DNA of 14,396 nt from JBFYTX01 sp964442335. GTDB lineage: Bacteria > Chloroflexota > Dehalococcoidia > Dehalococcoidales > RBG-16-60-22. Each line of letters starts with the position of its first letter. Within the stretch, counting starts at the first letter, position 1. The position numbers and the translations under genes were made by a program. The stretch lies in the NCBI GenBank assembly GCA_964442335.1, contig CAYTZI010000043.1:1-14396 (forward strand), read 5' to 3'. Shown here piece by piece: positions 7,679-13,498 of the stretch. Below the pieces are notes generated by a model. That model saw only the letters and a program-made list of their open reading frames with translations. It had not been told where the DNA came from and did no database searches.

Positions 7679-7920
7679 GGGGAGGTGTTTCCGGCCTCGA
7701 CAATTATTCTGCTGGCCATGCCGAAGCCGATAGCCACCTGGGCCCTGTTGACCTCTATCGTCACCGGGCCGCGGATAAAGCTGGAACTGAGTTTCCTGAT
7801 ATTTCTGCCCGGCCTTATATCCAGAGCGGCGAGGCGATTAATTATGCCATGACCGCCTTCAATCCGTATGATTTTACCGCTCTCGCCGGCGCGAAGTTGT
7901 CCAAGGCTCTTTACAGGCAT
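7675..7920 (-). CDS. feoA: FeoA, SH3-like partner of FeoB
   Basis: FeoA is a small cytoplasmic SH3-like protein thought to modulate FeoB. The 81-aa product shows the family pattern: an N-terminal MPVKSLGQLRAGESGKIIRI, the central HGIINRLAALDIRPGRNI with the L-x-x-L-x-I-x-P-G signature, and a C-terminal strand VAIGFGMASRIIV. Length is normal. An AGGAG seven to eight bases before the ATG at 7920 fixes the start. It lies 43 nt downstream of fur and overlaps feoB by four bases, forming a fur-feoA-feoB operon. Confidence 0.93.
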   Translation of the reverse strand: MPVKSLGQLRAGESGKIIRIEGGHGIINRLAALDIRPGRNIRKLSSSFIRGPVTIEVNRAQVAIGFGMASRIIVEAGNTSP

Positions 7921-7963
7921 TAGTTTTCTCCTGACATGGCTAACAATACTTTAAATATTACAG

Positions 7964-8389
7964 TTACTTCCGCTTTCGCTTGCATTCCGGGCAATAGCCT
8001 TCCAGCCTGAGTTGAACGGAAGTGATGTCGTAATCCCTGTCTTTTTGCATGACGTCGACAGCCTGATTAATCAGCGGGCTGTCAAACTCGATAACCGCCC
8101 CGCAGCCGAGGCAGACCAAGTGGTGATGGGCCGTCTTGCCTTTCATTTCGTAGTGTGAATGCGTATCGCCGAGGCTGCTTTCGGATATCAGTCCCAGCTC
8201 TTTAAACAGCTTGAGATTGCGGTACACCGTCGCCAGGCTGATGCGGGGCTCTTTCTCCCTGGCGCGTAGGAAAAGCTCGTCGGCGTCCAGGTGCTTTTCG
8301 GCCTTGCGGATAATATCCAGAAGCAGGTGGCGCTGTGTGGTTACCGGCCTGCCCGCTATTTTCTTCGATTTTTTGCGAATGATATTCAT
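7964..8389 (-). CDS. fur: Fur-family metal-responsive repressor
   Basis: This is a cytoplasmic Fur-family regulator that binds DNA when loaded with Fe(II) or a related metal. From the chosen ATG (8389) it is 141 aa. Residues about 14-75 form the winged helix, with the recognition segment SLATVYRNLKLFKELGL (51-67). The HHH run (88-90) and E101/D103 belong to the metal sites. C93-x-x-C96 and C133-x-x-C136 form the structural zinc site. A second ATG six bases upstream (8395) lies before the predicted transcription start, and an in-frame TAA precedes it directly; only the ATG at 8389 would be inside the message, at about +3, making it nearly leaderless. Coupling to feoAB argues for iron as the sensed metal, though PerR- or Zur-like specificity cannot be excluded from sequence. 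Confidence 0.9.
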   Translation of the reverse strand: MNIIRKKSKKIAGRPVTTQRHLLLDIIRKAEKHLDADELFLRAREKEPRISLATVYRNLKLFKELGLISESSLGDTHSHYEMKGKTAHHHLVCLGCGAVIEFDSPLINQAVDVMQKDRDYDITSVQLRLEGYCPECKRKRK

Positions 8390-8394
8390 TCTCA
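8380..8394. promoter_or_regulatory. Fur box over the fur transcription start
   Basis: TGATATTCATTCTCA matches the 7-1-7 Fur consensus TGATAATnATTATCA at 12 of 14 informative positions, symmetrically (one mismatch per half). An additional half-site, ATTTATCA (8394-8401), runs into the -10 hexamer. Iron-loaded Fur bound here would block the start of fur-feoA-feoB, giving autoregulation. Confidence 0.7.
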
Positions 8395-8397
8395 TTT

Positions 8398-8426
8398 ATC
8401 ATATCAAATTAAACCGCGCCTGTCAA
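8398..8426 (-). promoter_or_regulatory. Promoter of the fur-feoA-feoB operon
   Basis: On the minus strand a perfect TTGACA (8426-8421) is followed after 17 bp by TATGAT (8403-8398), with TGA in front as an extended -10. The predicted +1 is about 8391, two bases ahead of the ATG at 8389. This is one of the best promoters in the window and the basis for calling the fur message near-leaderless. Confidence 0.75.
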
Positions 8427-8508
8427 GTAGTACCATTTTCCCATGACGGCATCCCGCATACCAGGCGGTACGGATTCACGATAGAGTTGCTTTTTCTCAA
8501 GCCCGGAC

Positions 8509-8537
8509 TTGACAAATATGCATCGTTGTTGTATTCT
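8509..8537 (+). promoter_or_regulatory. Promoter of the ORP-like operon
   Basis: TTGACA (8509-8514), a 17-bp spacer and TATTCT (8532-8537) form a sigma70-type promoter pointing right, with a start near 8544 and a leader of about 59 nt to the ATG at 8603. A perfect Fur half-site, TGATAAT (8537-8543), lies between -10 and +1, but its partner half is poor (3 of 7). No sigma54 (GG-N10-GC) promoter was noticed, unlike the Desulfovibrio ORP operons. Confidence 0.65.
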
Positions 8538-8580
8538 GATAATGAGCATATGTGCAAAATAAGTAAATAAAGCACAAAGG

Positions 8581-8590
8581 CTCATATGAG
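8581..8590. repeat. CATATG-centred palindrome before the UPF0251 gene, possible operator
   Basis: CTCATATGAG is a perfect 10-bp palindrome in the leader, overlapping the start of the GAGGTG ribosome-binding site. A related, imperfect CATATG-centred dyad, GAGCATATGTGC (about 8544-8555), lies at the predicted transcription start. Two similar sites flanking the leader would suit autoregulation by the first gene's product, which is inference only. Confidence 0.3.
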
Positions 8591-8602
8591 GTGTAAAAGA
8601 TA

Positions 8603-9073
8603 ATGGGAAGACGGCAACTCTGGCGTAAGGTCAGCTCGATACCTTCGGTAACCTATTTCAAGCCCGCCGGAATGCGCATGGCCGAGCTGGAGGAAGTCCA
8701 GCTTCTGGTGGAAGAAGCCGAGGCGGTACGCCTTAAAGACCTTGAGGGGCTCGAGCAGGAAGAATGCGCCGTAAAGATGAATATCTCGCGGAGCACATTT
8801 TCCAGGCTGCTGGATTCCGCCAGGCAGAAAGTCGCCGATGCTCTGCTGAACGGGAAAGCCATACGGATTAAAGGGGGAAACTTCGAGATGGCGGTGCGGC
8901 GTTTCCGCTGCCTGGAAGGGCATGAATGGGAGGTGCCTTTTGAGAAGATGATATCCGCCCCGCCGGAGAGCTGTCCCCAATGCGACACGCCGAGCATCAT
9001 GCCGCTTTACCCCGCCGGCATGCGCCGCGGTTTCGGTCGGGGCAGGAGGGGTAGAAGGGGAATAGTCGAGTAA
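8603..9073 (+). CDS. UPF0251 (DUF134) family putative DNA-binding protein
   Basis: This 156-aa protein begins with the family's typical MGRRQLWRKVSSIP and YFKPAGM segment. Residues about 40-82 (AVRLKDLEGL, then EECAVKMNISRSTFSRLLDS) form a sigma70-region-4-like helix-turn-helix. A zinc-ribbon-like part follows with C103, H107, C124 and C127. The tail (137-153) is rich in Gly and Arg. UPF0251 proteins are uncharacterised predicted regulators often found with NifX-family and Mrp-type genes in anaerobes. It is the first gene of the operon, so it is the natural candidate for the local regulator. GAGGTG nine bases upstream supports the ATG at 8603. The extra zinc ribbon and basic tail go beyond the minimal family form. 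Confidence 0.85.
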   Translation: MGRRQLWRKVSSIPSVTYFKPAGMRMAELEEVQLLVEEAEAVRLKDLEGLEQEECAVKMNISRSTFSRLLDSARQKVADALLNGKAIRIKGGNFEMAVRRFRCLEGHEWEVPFEKMISAPPESCPQCDTPSIMPLYPAGMRRGFGRGRRGRRGIVE

Positions 9074-9079
9074 CGAACT

Positions 9080-9802
9080 ATGAAAATCATTGATGATATA
9101 CTCTCGACCATTGATTACGGTGCTCCTGTGAGGGATGTACGCCAGGGGCCTTTTCAGACGGCGGTGTTGACGCGCTACTGCGGGCTGGCGTCAACTCCCC
9201 ACGAAGAAGGTTTTCACCATGCCATGAGCCTGGTAAAGGACGCCGGCTCGCTAACGGAAAAGACCGCGCGGGAGCTTGCCCTTATGGCCGAATCGGAGAG
9301 CCTGTACGAGGCGGCTATCGGCATGGCGGCGATTAACTCACTCATCGAAGTGAACGAAAAGGAATGCCGCGAGCTCAACGCGCGTGACCTAATCACGGAA
9401 AAAGGGCGCGGCAAGAACGTGGCGATTATCGGGCATTTCCCGTTCGTCCCGAAGCTGAGGGAAACGGTGAAGGAGCTCTGGGTCATCGAGAAAATACCGC
9501 GTGAAGGCGACCGCTCCGAAGAGGAAGCGGAAAATCTGGTCCCCGGGGCTGACGTCGTCGGCATTACCGGGACGGCCTTTACCAATCACACCATCGAGCG
9601 GCTCCTGGGGCTCTGCCGTCCCGACGCGTACGTGGTGTTGCTCGGGGACACTGCCCCTCTCTCCGGAGTCCTGTTCGATTATCATGTCGACGCCATATCC
9701 GGCACCAGGGTCGTCGATTACGAGGCGGCATTAAAGTGCGTGAGCGAAGGCGCTACCTACCGGCAAATCAGGGGAATACGCCAGCTCACGATGATGAAAT
9801 AA
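9080..9802 (+). CDS. DUF4213/DUF364 protein, putative heavy-metal chelation
   Basis: This 240-aa cytoplasmic protein has an N-terminal DUF4213 domain (about 5-95, ending GMAAINSLIE) and a C-terminal DUF364 domain (about 105-235) with Rossmann-like features: GKNVAIIGHFPFV (111-123), GTAFTNHTIERLL (164-176) and LLGDTAPLS (187-195). Pfam calls this a putative heavy-metal chelation domain; no reaction is established. In anaerobes these proteins often sit with ABC metal transporters or molybdoenzyme genes, which fits a role in metal handling here. It starts six bases after the UPF0251 stop with no strong ribosome-binding site, so coupled translation is likely. It lacks a signal peptide or membrane segment. 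Confidence 0.85.
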   Translation: MKIIDDILSTIDYGAPVRDVRQGPFQTAVLTRYCGLASTPHEEGFHHAMSLVKDAGSLTEKTARELALMAESESLYEAAIGMAAINSLIEVNEKECRELNARDLITEKGRGKNVAIIGHFPFVPKLRETVKELWVIEKIPREGDRSEEEAENLVPGADVVGITGTAFTNHTIERLLGLCRPDAYVVLLGDTAPLSGVLFDYHVDAISGTRVVDYEAALKCVSEGATYRQIRGIRQLTMMK

Positions 9803-9841
9803 AATAGAAATTTCTGGAAAAAACAAAAGGAGGTAGAGGAA

Positions 9842-10168
9842 ATGTTCTACGGATTTTATGGAGGACGAGGGTACGGTCGCGGCGGTGGCGGCGGCATGGG
9901 TTTCGGTTTCCGGGGCAGCTCTCCGCCCTGGCCTTACGTGGGGCGGGGCAGAGGCGGCCTGCCCAGGTGCGCCTATTACCTCGGCGGGACGGCAGCGTCG
10001 TTCCCCCGGACTTTCCAGGCGGGAATGCCCTACGACTACGCGGCGCGGATAACCCCGGAAGATGAGCTCAGCAGCCTGAAAGCCCAGGCGGAAGTGTTGA
10101 GGAACGAGCTCAAAGCGATTGAGGCCGAGATAAAAGAACTCTCGTCGGCCGGAAAGAGTAAGGAGTAA
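9842..10168 (+). CDS. Small Gly-rich protein with C-terminal coiled coil (DUF5320-like)
   Basis: The protein is 108 aa. Residues 1-40 are rich in Gly, Tyr, Phe and Arg (YGGRGYGRGGGGGMGFG). A middle part carries a single Cys (C43). Residues about 72-101 (EDELSSLKAQAEVLRNELKA and on) form a short coiled coil. This layout resembles DUF5320-type small proteins common in anaerobic bacteria and archaea near NifX-family genes; their function is unknown. The coiled coil resembles the tail of the next gene's product, so the two may pair. AGGAGGT seven bases before the ATG at 9842 is the best ribosome-binding site in the operon, implying abundant product. A 10-bp palindrome, AGAAATTTCT (9806-9815), lies just upstream. 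Confidence 0.75.
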   Translation: MFYGFYGGRGYGRGGGGGMGFGFRGSSPPWPYVGRGRGGLPRCAYYLGGTAASFPRTFQAGMPYDYAARITPEDELSSLKAQAEVLRNELKAIEAEIKELSSAGKSKE

Positions 10169-10171
10169 CAC

Positions 10172-10813
10172 ATGAAAATAGCCGTTTCAGCAAATGGCAC
10201 GACTCTCGATGCGGAAGTCGACCCCCGGTTCGGCCGGTGCCAGTATTTCATCATCGCCGACCCCGAAACGATGGAGTTTGAAGCTGTTGATAACGCCAGC
10301 GCCATGGCATCCGGAGGCGCTGGTATATCGGCGGCCCAGATGATTGCCAGTAAAGGTGTCCAGGCCGTCCTTACCGGCAACTGCGGTCCCAACGCCCACG
10401 GCGTGCTGAACTCAGCCGGGGTGAAAATAATAACCGGCGTTTCGGGAAAAGTTAAGGATGTCATTGCCGGATACAAGCAGGGTAAGTATTCCGCGGCCCC
10501 CCAGGCCAACGTCCCCGACCACTATGGCATGGGCGGGGGTGGCGGTGGAGGCGGAGGCATGGGTGGAGGAATGGGCGGCGGCATGGGGAGAGGCATGGGA
10601 AGGGGTATGGGGAGAGGCATGGGCCGGGGCATGGGAATGGGCATGGGCGGAGGTATGGGGATGGGTATGGGAGGCGGCATGGCGGCTCAGTATACCCCGC
10701 CGCAGCCGTCCAGTCCGGCGCAGGAGATGGAATACCTGAAAGAGCAGTCCCAGGCGCTGGCGAAACAGCTGGCTCAAATCCAGCAGCGCATCGAGGAACT
10801 TGAAAAGAAATAG
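10172..10813 (+). CDS. NifX-family (ORP-like) protein with Gly/Met tract and coiled-coil tail
   Basis: This 213-aa protein starts with a dinitrogenase iron-molybdenum cofactor (NifX/NafY/ORP) domain at about 1-105: MKIAVSANG, the DPRFGRCQYFII segment (17-28) in place of the usual HFG-x-C, and LTGNCGPNA (67-75). Residues 119-170 are only Gly (34), Met (14) and Arg (4). The tail (about 184-213, EMEYLKEQSQALAKQL and on) is a coiled coil like that of the preceding protein. The family binds metal-sulfur clusters; Desulfovibrio ORP carries a Mo-Cu sulfide cluster. Fusion to a Met-rich tract is unusual, and Met-rich stretches are known to bind Cu(I), so a copper role is a tempting inference. AAGGAG overlapping the previous gene's stop places the start at 10172. 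Confidence 0.85.
   Translation: MKIAVSANGTTLDAEVDPRFGRCQYFIIADPETMEFEAVDNASAMASGGAGISAAQMIASKGVQAVLTGNCGPNAHGVLNSAGVKIITGVSGKVKDVIAGYKQGKYSAAPQANVPDHYGMGGGGGGGGGMGGGMGGGMGRGMGRGMGRGMGRGMGMGMGGGMGMGMGGGMAAQYTPPQPSSPAQEMEYLKEQSQALAKQLAQIQQRIEELEKK
10526..10681 (+). repeat. In-frame Gly/Met-coding tandem repeat
   Basis: The stretch encodes residues 119-170 of the NifX-family protein. It is built largely from degenerate 12-bp units of the type ATGGGnrGnGGn, specifying MG(G/R)G, with ATGGGn doublets (MG) near the end. The third base varies among units, so selection has kept the protein rather than the DNA copies being very recent. Confidence 0.85.
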
Positions 10814-10840
10814 ATATAACAGGTAAACAGGAGGCGCGAT

Positions 10841-11038
10841 ATGCCAAGAGGAGACGGAACGGGACCCCCGCGTAATGCGTCACAGAGAGGGGGCAGGATG
10901 AGGGGTGCGCGCCCCGGGGCAGGGCCCGGCGGGGACTGCGTATGCCCCGAGTGCGGTGCCAGGGCGCCCCATAAAGTGGGAGTGCCCTGTTACAGTATAA
11001 GCTGCCCCAAATGCGGTGCGAAAATGGTAAGAGGTTAA
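10841..11038 (+). CDS. Small zinc-ribbon protein with DUF5320-like N-terminus
   Basis: The product is 65 aa. It opens with MPRGDGTGPP, the start typical of DUF5320-type proteins, followed by a Gly/Arg-rich basic stretch (11-31). Two CPxCG knuckles (C35/C38 and C55/C58) then form a rubredoxin-like zinc ribbon, with C33 and C50 as extra cysteines. It may bind zinc or iron; no enzyme activity is suggested. AGGAGG six bases before the ATG at 10841 indicates efficient translation. It sits between the NifX-family gene and the first MinD-type ATPase, which suggests a metal chaperone or scaffold role; this is inference. Confidence 0.75.
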   Translation: MPRGDGTGPPRNASQRGGRMRGARPGAGPGGDCVCPECGARAPHKVGVPCYSISCPKCGAKMVRG

Positions 11039-11047
11039 CACCGGTAG

Positions 11048-11914
11048 ATGATAATAGCCGTTGCCAGCGGTAAAGGGGGTACCGGCAAGACCCTGGTGGC
11101 GACCAGTCTCGCCCTTTCCCTGAAAGATAGGTGCAGGGTGCAGCTTCTCGACTGTGATGTCGAGGAGCCCAACGACCATATACTGGTAAAGCCTGTCATT
11201 CTTCACAGCGAGCCGGTTTCCATACCGGTCCCTGGGGTGGACAAAGATAAATGCACGCTCTGCGGTAAATGCGCCGAGGTATGCGCCTACCACGCCATCG
11301 CCGTGGCCGGGGAGTACGTGCTGACCTTCTCCGAGCTTTGCCACGGGTGCGGCGCCTGCAGCTACCTCTGCCCGGAAAAAGCTATTTCCGAGGTCCCCAA
11401 CGAGATAGGCATCATTGAAACGGGACGGGCCGATGGTCTTCTCTTCGCTCAGGGCAGGTTGTCCATCGGTCAGCCGATGGCGCCGCCGGTCATCAGGAAG
11501 GTCAGGGAGCTTGTCGATAAGCAGGCCACCGTAATCATAGATTCATCGCCGGGGACTTCCTGCCCGGTGGTAGAGGCCATCAAGGGGAGCGACTATTGCT
11601 TGCTGGTCACCGAGCCGACTCCCTTCGGGCTTAACGACCTCGTGCTGGCGGTGGAGACGGTAAAGCAGCTCGGCATTCCCTTCGGTATTGTTCTCAACCG
11701 CGCCGGGGTCGGTGATGACCGGACGGAAGAGTATTGCGCCGGGGAGAAAATCCCGGTGCTGATGAAGATTCCGCTGGACAAGAATATCGCCGGACTGTAT
11801 TCGCAGGGTGTGCCGCTGGTTGAAGGTATGCCCGAATACAGGAACAAATTTATCGAGCTATATGAAAATATCAAAGAGGCCGTAGATGAAAGAAGTCGTA
11901 GTCCTGAGCGGTAA
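11048..11914 (+). CDS. MinD-type P-loop ATPase with inserted 2x[4Fe-4S] ferredoxin domain (first copy)
   Basis: This 288-aa protein belongs to the MinD/ParA/NBP35 superfamily. The deviant Walker A is GKGGTGKT (8-15), followed by DCDVEEPN (35-42) and a Walker B-like VIIDSSPGTSCP (162-173). Between the ATPase halves is a bacterial ferredoxin insert with C69, C72, C75, C79 and C98, C101, C104, C108, enough for two [4Fe-4S] clusters. Such proteins are part of the ORP complex of Desulfovibrio and are taken to assemble or deliver metal-sulfur clusters using ATP. Start at 11048 follows the zinc-ribbon stop by nine bases with a weak ribosome-binding site. The last 29 bases overlap the next gene in another frame, which points to coupled, equimolar synthesis. 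Confidence 0.9.
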   Translation: MIIAVASGKGGTGKTLVATSLALSLKDRCRVQLLDCDVEEPNDHILVKPVILHSEPVSIPVPGVDKDKCTLCGKCAEVCAYHAIAVAGEYVLTFSELCHGCGACSYLCPEKAISEVPNEIGIIETGRADGLLFAQGRLSIGQPMAPPVIRKVRELVDKQATVIIDSSPGTSCPVVEAIKGSDYCLLVTEPTPFGLNDLVLAVETVKQLGIPFGIVLNRAGVGDDRTEEYCAGEKIPVLMKIPLDKNIAGLYSQGVPLVEGMPEYRNKFIELYENIKEAVDERSRSPER

Positions 11915-12746
11915 GGGGGGCACCGGCAAGACGAGCATCGTGGGCTCGTTCGCCGCGCTCGCCCGGGACAAGGTCATGGCGGATTGCGACGTTGACGCCG
12001 CCGACCTTCACCTGCTGCTCGGCACTTCAAACAGGGAGAAAAACGAGTTCTGGAGCGGGCAGGTTGCCGCTATAGATAAAGACAGGTGTACCCAGTGCGG
12101 CCTGTGCCAGGACCTGTGCCGGTTCAACGCCATCCGTGACTATACCGTCGACCGCGTTTCCTGCGAAGGCTGCGGCTTCTGCTCGCATATCTGTCCGGTC
12201 GAAGCAATTACCATGAAAGAACGCAAATCAGGGGACTGGTTTATTTCCGATAGCCGATACGGGCCTCTGGTACATGCGCGTCTGGGTATAGCGCAGGAGA
12301 ACTCCGGCAAGCTGGTGGCGCTGGTCAGACAGCAGGCCAAAGAGCTCGCCGAGAAAAAGGGACTCGATTACATTATCAGCGACGGGCCTCCCGGCATCGG
12401 CTGCCCGGTTATATCCTCCCTTTCCGGAGTCAGCCTGGCCCTTATCGTTACCGAGCCGACTCTTTCGGGCATGCATGACATGGAAAGAGTGCTCGGTGTC
12501 TGCAAGCATTTCGGCGTTCCCGCCGCGGTCTGCATCAACAAGTGTGACCTCAACGATGAAAATACCGCCGCGATTCATGACTACTGCCGTAAAAACGGCG
12601 TCGAAGTGGCTGCCATGATTCCCTTCGATAATGCCGTCACCGAGGCGATGGTCAAAGGAGTACCCATCGTGGAACATTCCGACGGCAGGGTAGCCAGGGA
12701 AATCAGGAGTCTCTGGCAATATATCGACCGGAAGTTGCAGGAGTGA
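11886..12746 (+). CDS. MinD-type P-loop ATPase with inserted 2x[4Fe-4S] ferredoxin domain (second copy)
   Basis: This 286-aa paralogue of the preceding protein has Walker A GKGGTGKT (9-16), ADCDVDAADLHLLL (32-45), a ferredoxin insert with C68, C71, C74, C78 and C93, C96, C99, C103, and a Walker B-like YIISDGPPGIGCP region. The copies are clearly diverged, for example DVEEPN versus DVDAAD after Walker A, as expected of partners in a heterodimer rather than a recent duplication. AGAGG six bases before the ATG at 11886 lies inside the upstream gene. In ORP-type clusters these ATPases come as an adjacent pair, as here. The product is cytoplasmic; the cluster cargo is unknown. Confidence 0.9.
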   Translation: MKEVVVLSGKGGTGKTSIVGSFAALARDKVMADCDVDAADLHLLLGTSNREKNEFWSGQVAAIDKDRCTQCGLCQDLCRFNAIRDYTVDRVSCEGCGFCSHICPVEAITMKERKSGDWFISDSRYGPLVHARLGIAQENSGKLVALVRQQAKELAEKKGLDYIISDGPPGIGCPVISSLSGVSLALIVTEPTLSGMHDMERVLGVCKHFGVPAAVCINKCDLNDENTAAIHDYCRKNGVEVAAMIPFDNAVTEAMVKGVPIVEHSDGRVAREIRSLWQYIDRKLQE

Positions 12747-12749
12747 GTT

Positions 12750-12932
12750 ATGCCTATCTATGAATATGAATGCCAGGCCTGCGGCGAGAAGTTTGAACTG
12801 CGCCGGAGTATATCTGACAATGATAGCGAGATAGAATGCCCCAGGTGCGGGACCGCCAAGCCGCGCCGCGTTTTATCCCTGTTCAGCAAGGGCTCTTCCG
12901 CGGGGTCTTGCTCCCCGGGCAGCTCTACCTGA
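12750..12932 (+). CDS. FmdB-type small zinc ribbon protein
   Basis: This 60-aa protein matches the FmdB (CxxC_CxxC_SSSS) family: MPIYEYECQACG at the start, C8-x-x-C11 and C30-x-x-C33 forming the zinc site, and a Ser/Gly-rich tail with one more Cys (C54). The family is named from a putative regulator of formamidase, but its role is generally unknown. AGGAG six bases before the ATG at 12750, with the preceding stop only three bases away, shows it is part of the same operon. It is the second small cysteine-rich protein in the cluster. Confidence 0.88.
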   Translation: MPIYEYECQACGEKFELRRSISDNDSEIECPRCGTAKPRRVLSLFSKGSSAGSCSPGSST

Positions 12933-12944
12933 AGCATCAGTCGC

Positions 12945-12961
12945 TAAGGCAGTTTGCCTTA
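12945..12961 (+). other. Short hairpin in the gap after the FmdB-type gene
   Basis: TAAGGCA (12945-12951) and TGCCTTA (12955-12961) form a perfect 7-bp stem with a GTT loop, 12 bases after the FmdB-type stop. No U-tract follows, so it is not a standard terminator; it may mark RNA processing or weak pausing within the operon. The 101-nt gap (12933-13033) is the longest so far inside this operon. Confidence 0.4.
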
Positions 12962-13033
12962 ATATCCGGAGGGAGAATGCAGCGGCACTATTCTCACCCG
13001 CCGGTGTAAAACGGGCGTAAACGAGATATAGAT

Positions 13034-13411
13034 ATGCAGGAATTAATTAAGGAATTCATTAAACAGAAGCGGTTCGCCGTAGTCGGTGCTACCGACAATC
13101 CGCAGAAGTACGGCAACCAGGTAGTCAAGAACCTCGTAAACCGCGGTTATCAGGTCTATCCCGTGAATCCCAGGCTCAAAGAAGTGGAGGGCCTGAAATG
13201 CTATGCCGGTCTGGCCGATATTCCGGAGAAGGTCGATGTCGTCGACTTCGTCGTGCCGCCCCAGGCGACCGAAGAAATCCTGAAGCAGTGCCTGGCGCTG
13301 GGATTGAACCGCATCTGGCTACAAGCCGGTTCAGAAAGTGAGGTCGCCATTGACTTCTGCCATAAGCATAACCTGAAAGTGGTGCACAGCGTGTGTGTAA
13401 TGATAAGCTAA
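13034..13411 (+). CDS. CoA-binding Rossmann-fold protein (CoA_binding_2 family)
   Basis: The 125-aa product fits the stand-alone CoA-binding domain seen in YccU-type proteins and in the N-terminus of ADP-forming acyl-CoA synthetases. The nucleotide loop FAVVGATDNPQKYGNQV (14-30) is followed by GYQVYPVNPR (38-47), VDVVDFVVPP (67-76), IWLQAGS (94-100) and a closing HSVCVMIS (118-125), where relatives usually have a Cys-x-Met pair. It is probably cytoplasmic. What it binds in this operon, and whether it belongs functionally with the ORP-like genes, cannot be told; its gap upstream is larger than elsewhere. The ribosome-binding site for the ATG at 13034 is weak. Confidence 0.85.
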   Translation: MQELIKEFIKQKRFAVVGATDNPQKYGNQVVKNLVNRGYQVYPVNPRLKEVEGLKCYAGLADIPEKVDVVDFVVPPQATEEILKQCLALGLNRIWLQAGSESEVAIDFCHKHNLKVVHSVCVMIS

Positions 13412-13498
13412 GAAGGAAGCTATTATACAATTTATATTATTGACTATAAATCCGAAAACGGACTTAAGACAAAAGAGTAAATGAAACGGAGGTATCTT

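Noticed and set aside
10526..10681. Gly/Met repeat as a CRISPR array or non-coding satellite
   Set aside because: Units are 12 bp, in frame, degenerate at third positions and lie within one continuous ORF with a conserved domain before and a coiled coil after.
10458..10739. Second plus-strand frame with Trp/Ala/Glu-rich product through the Gly/Met repeat
   Set aside because: A frame-shifted reading of the same repeat inside a clear NifX-family gene; low complexity, no independent start signal.
10412..10777. Minus-strand frame with a striking His-rich product
   Set aside because: It is the antisense reading of the Gly/Met-coding repeat; ATG-GGn units read as CAT/CAC codons on the other strand. 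No ribosome-binding site or family match was seen.
13481..13498. Upstream ATG for the second NifX-family gene
   Set aside because: The GGAGG that drives the ATG at 13499 lies within this extension, and the extra six residues are not part of the domain.
13412..13498. Possible separate promoter in the AT-rich gap before the second NifX-family gene
   Set aside because: Several TATAAT-like hexamers occur, but none has an acceptable -35 at 16-18 bp; it was left as an unassigned AT-rich spacer.
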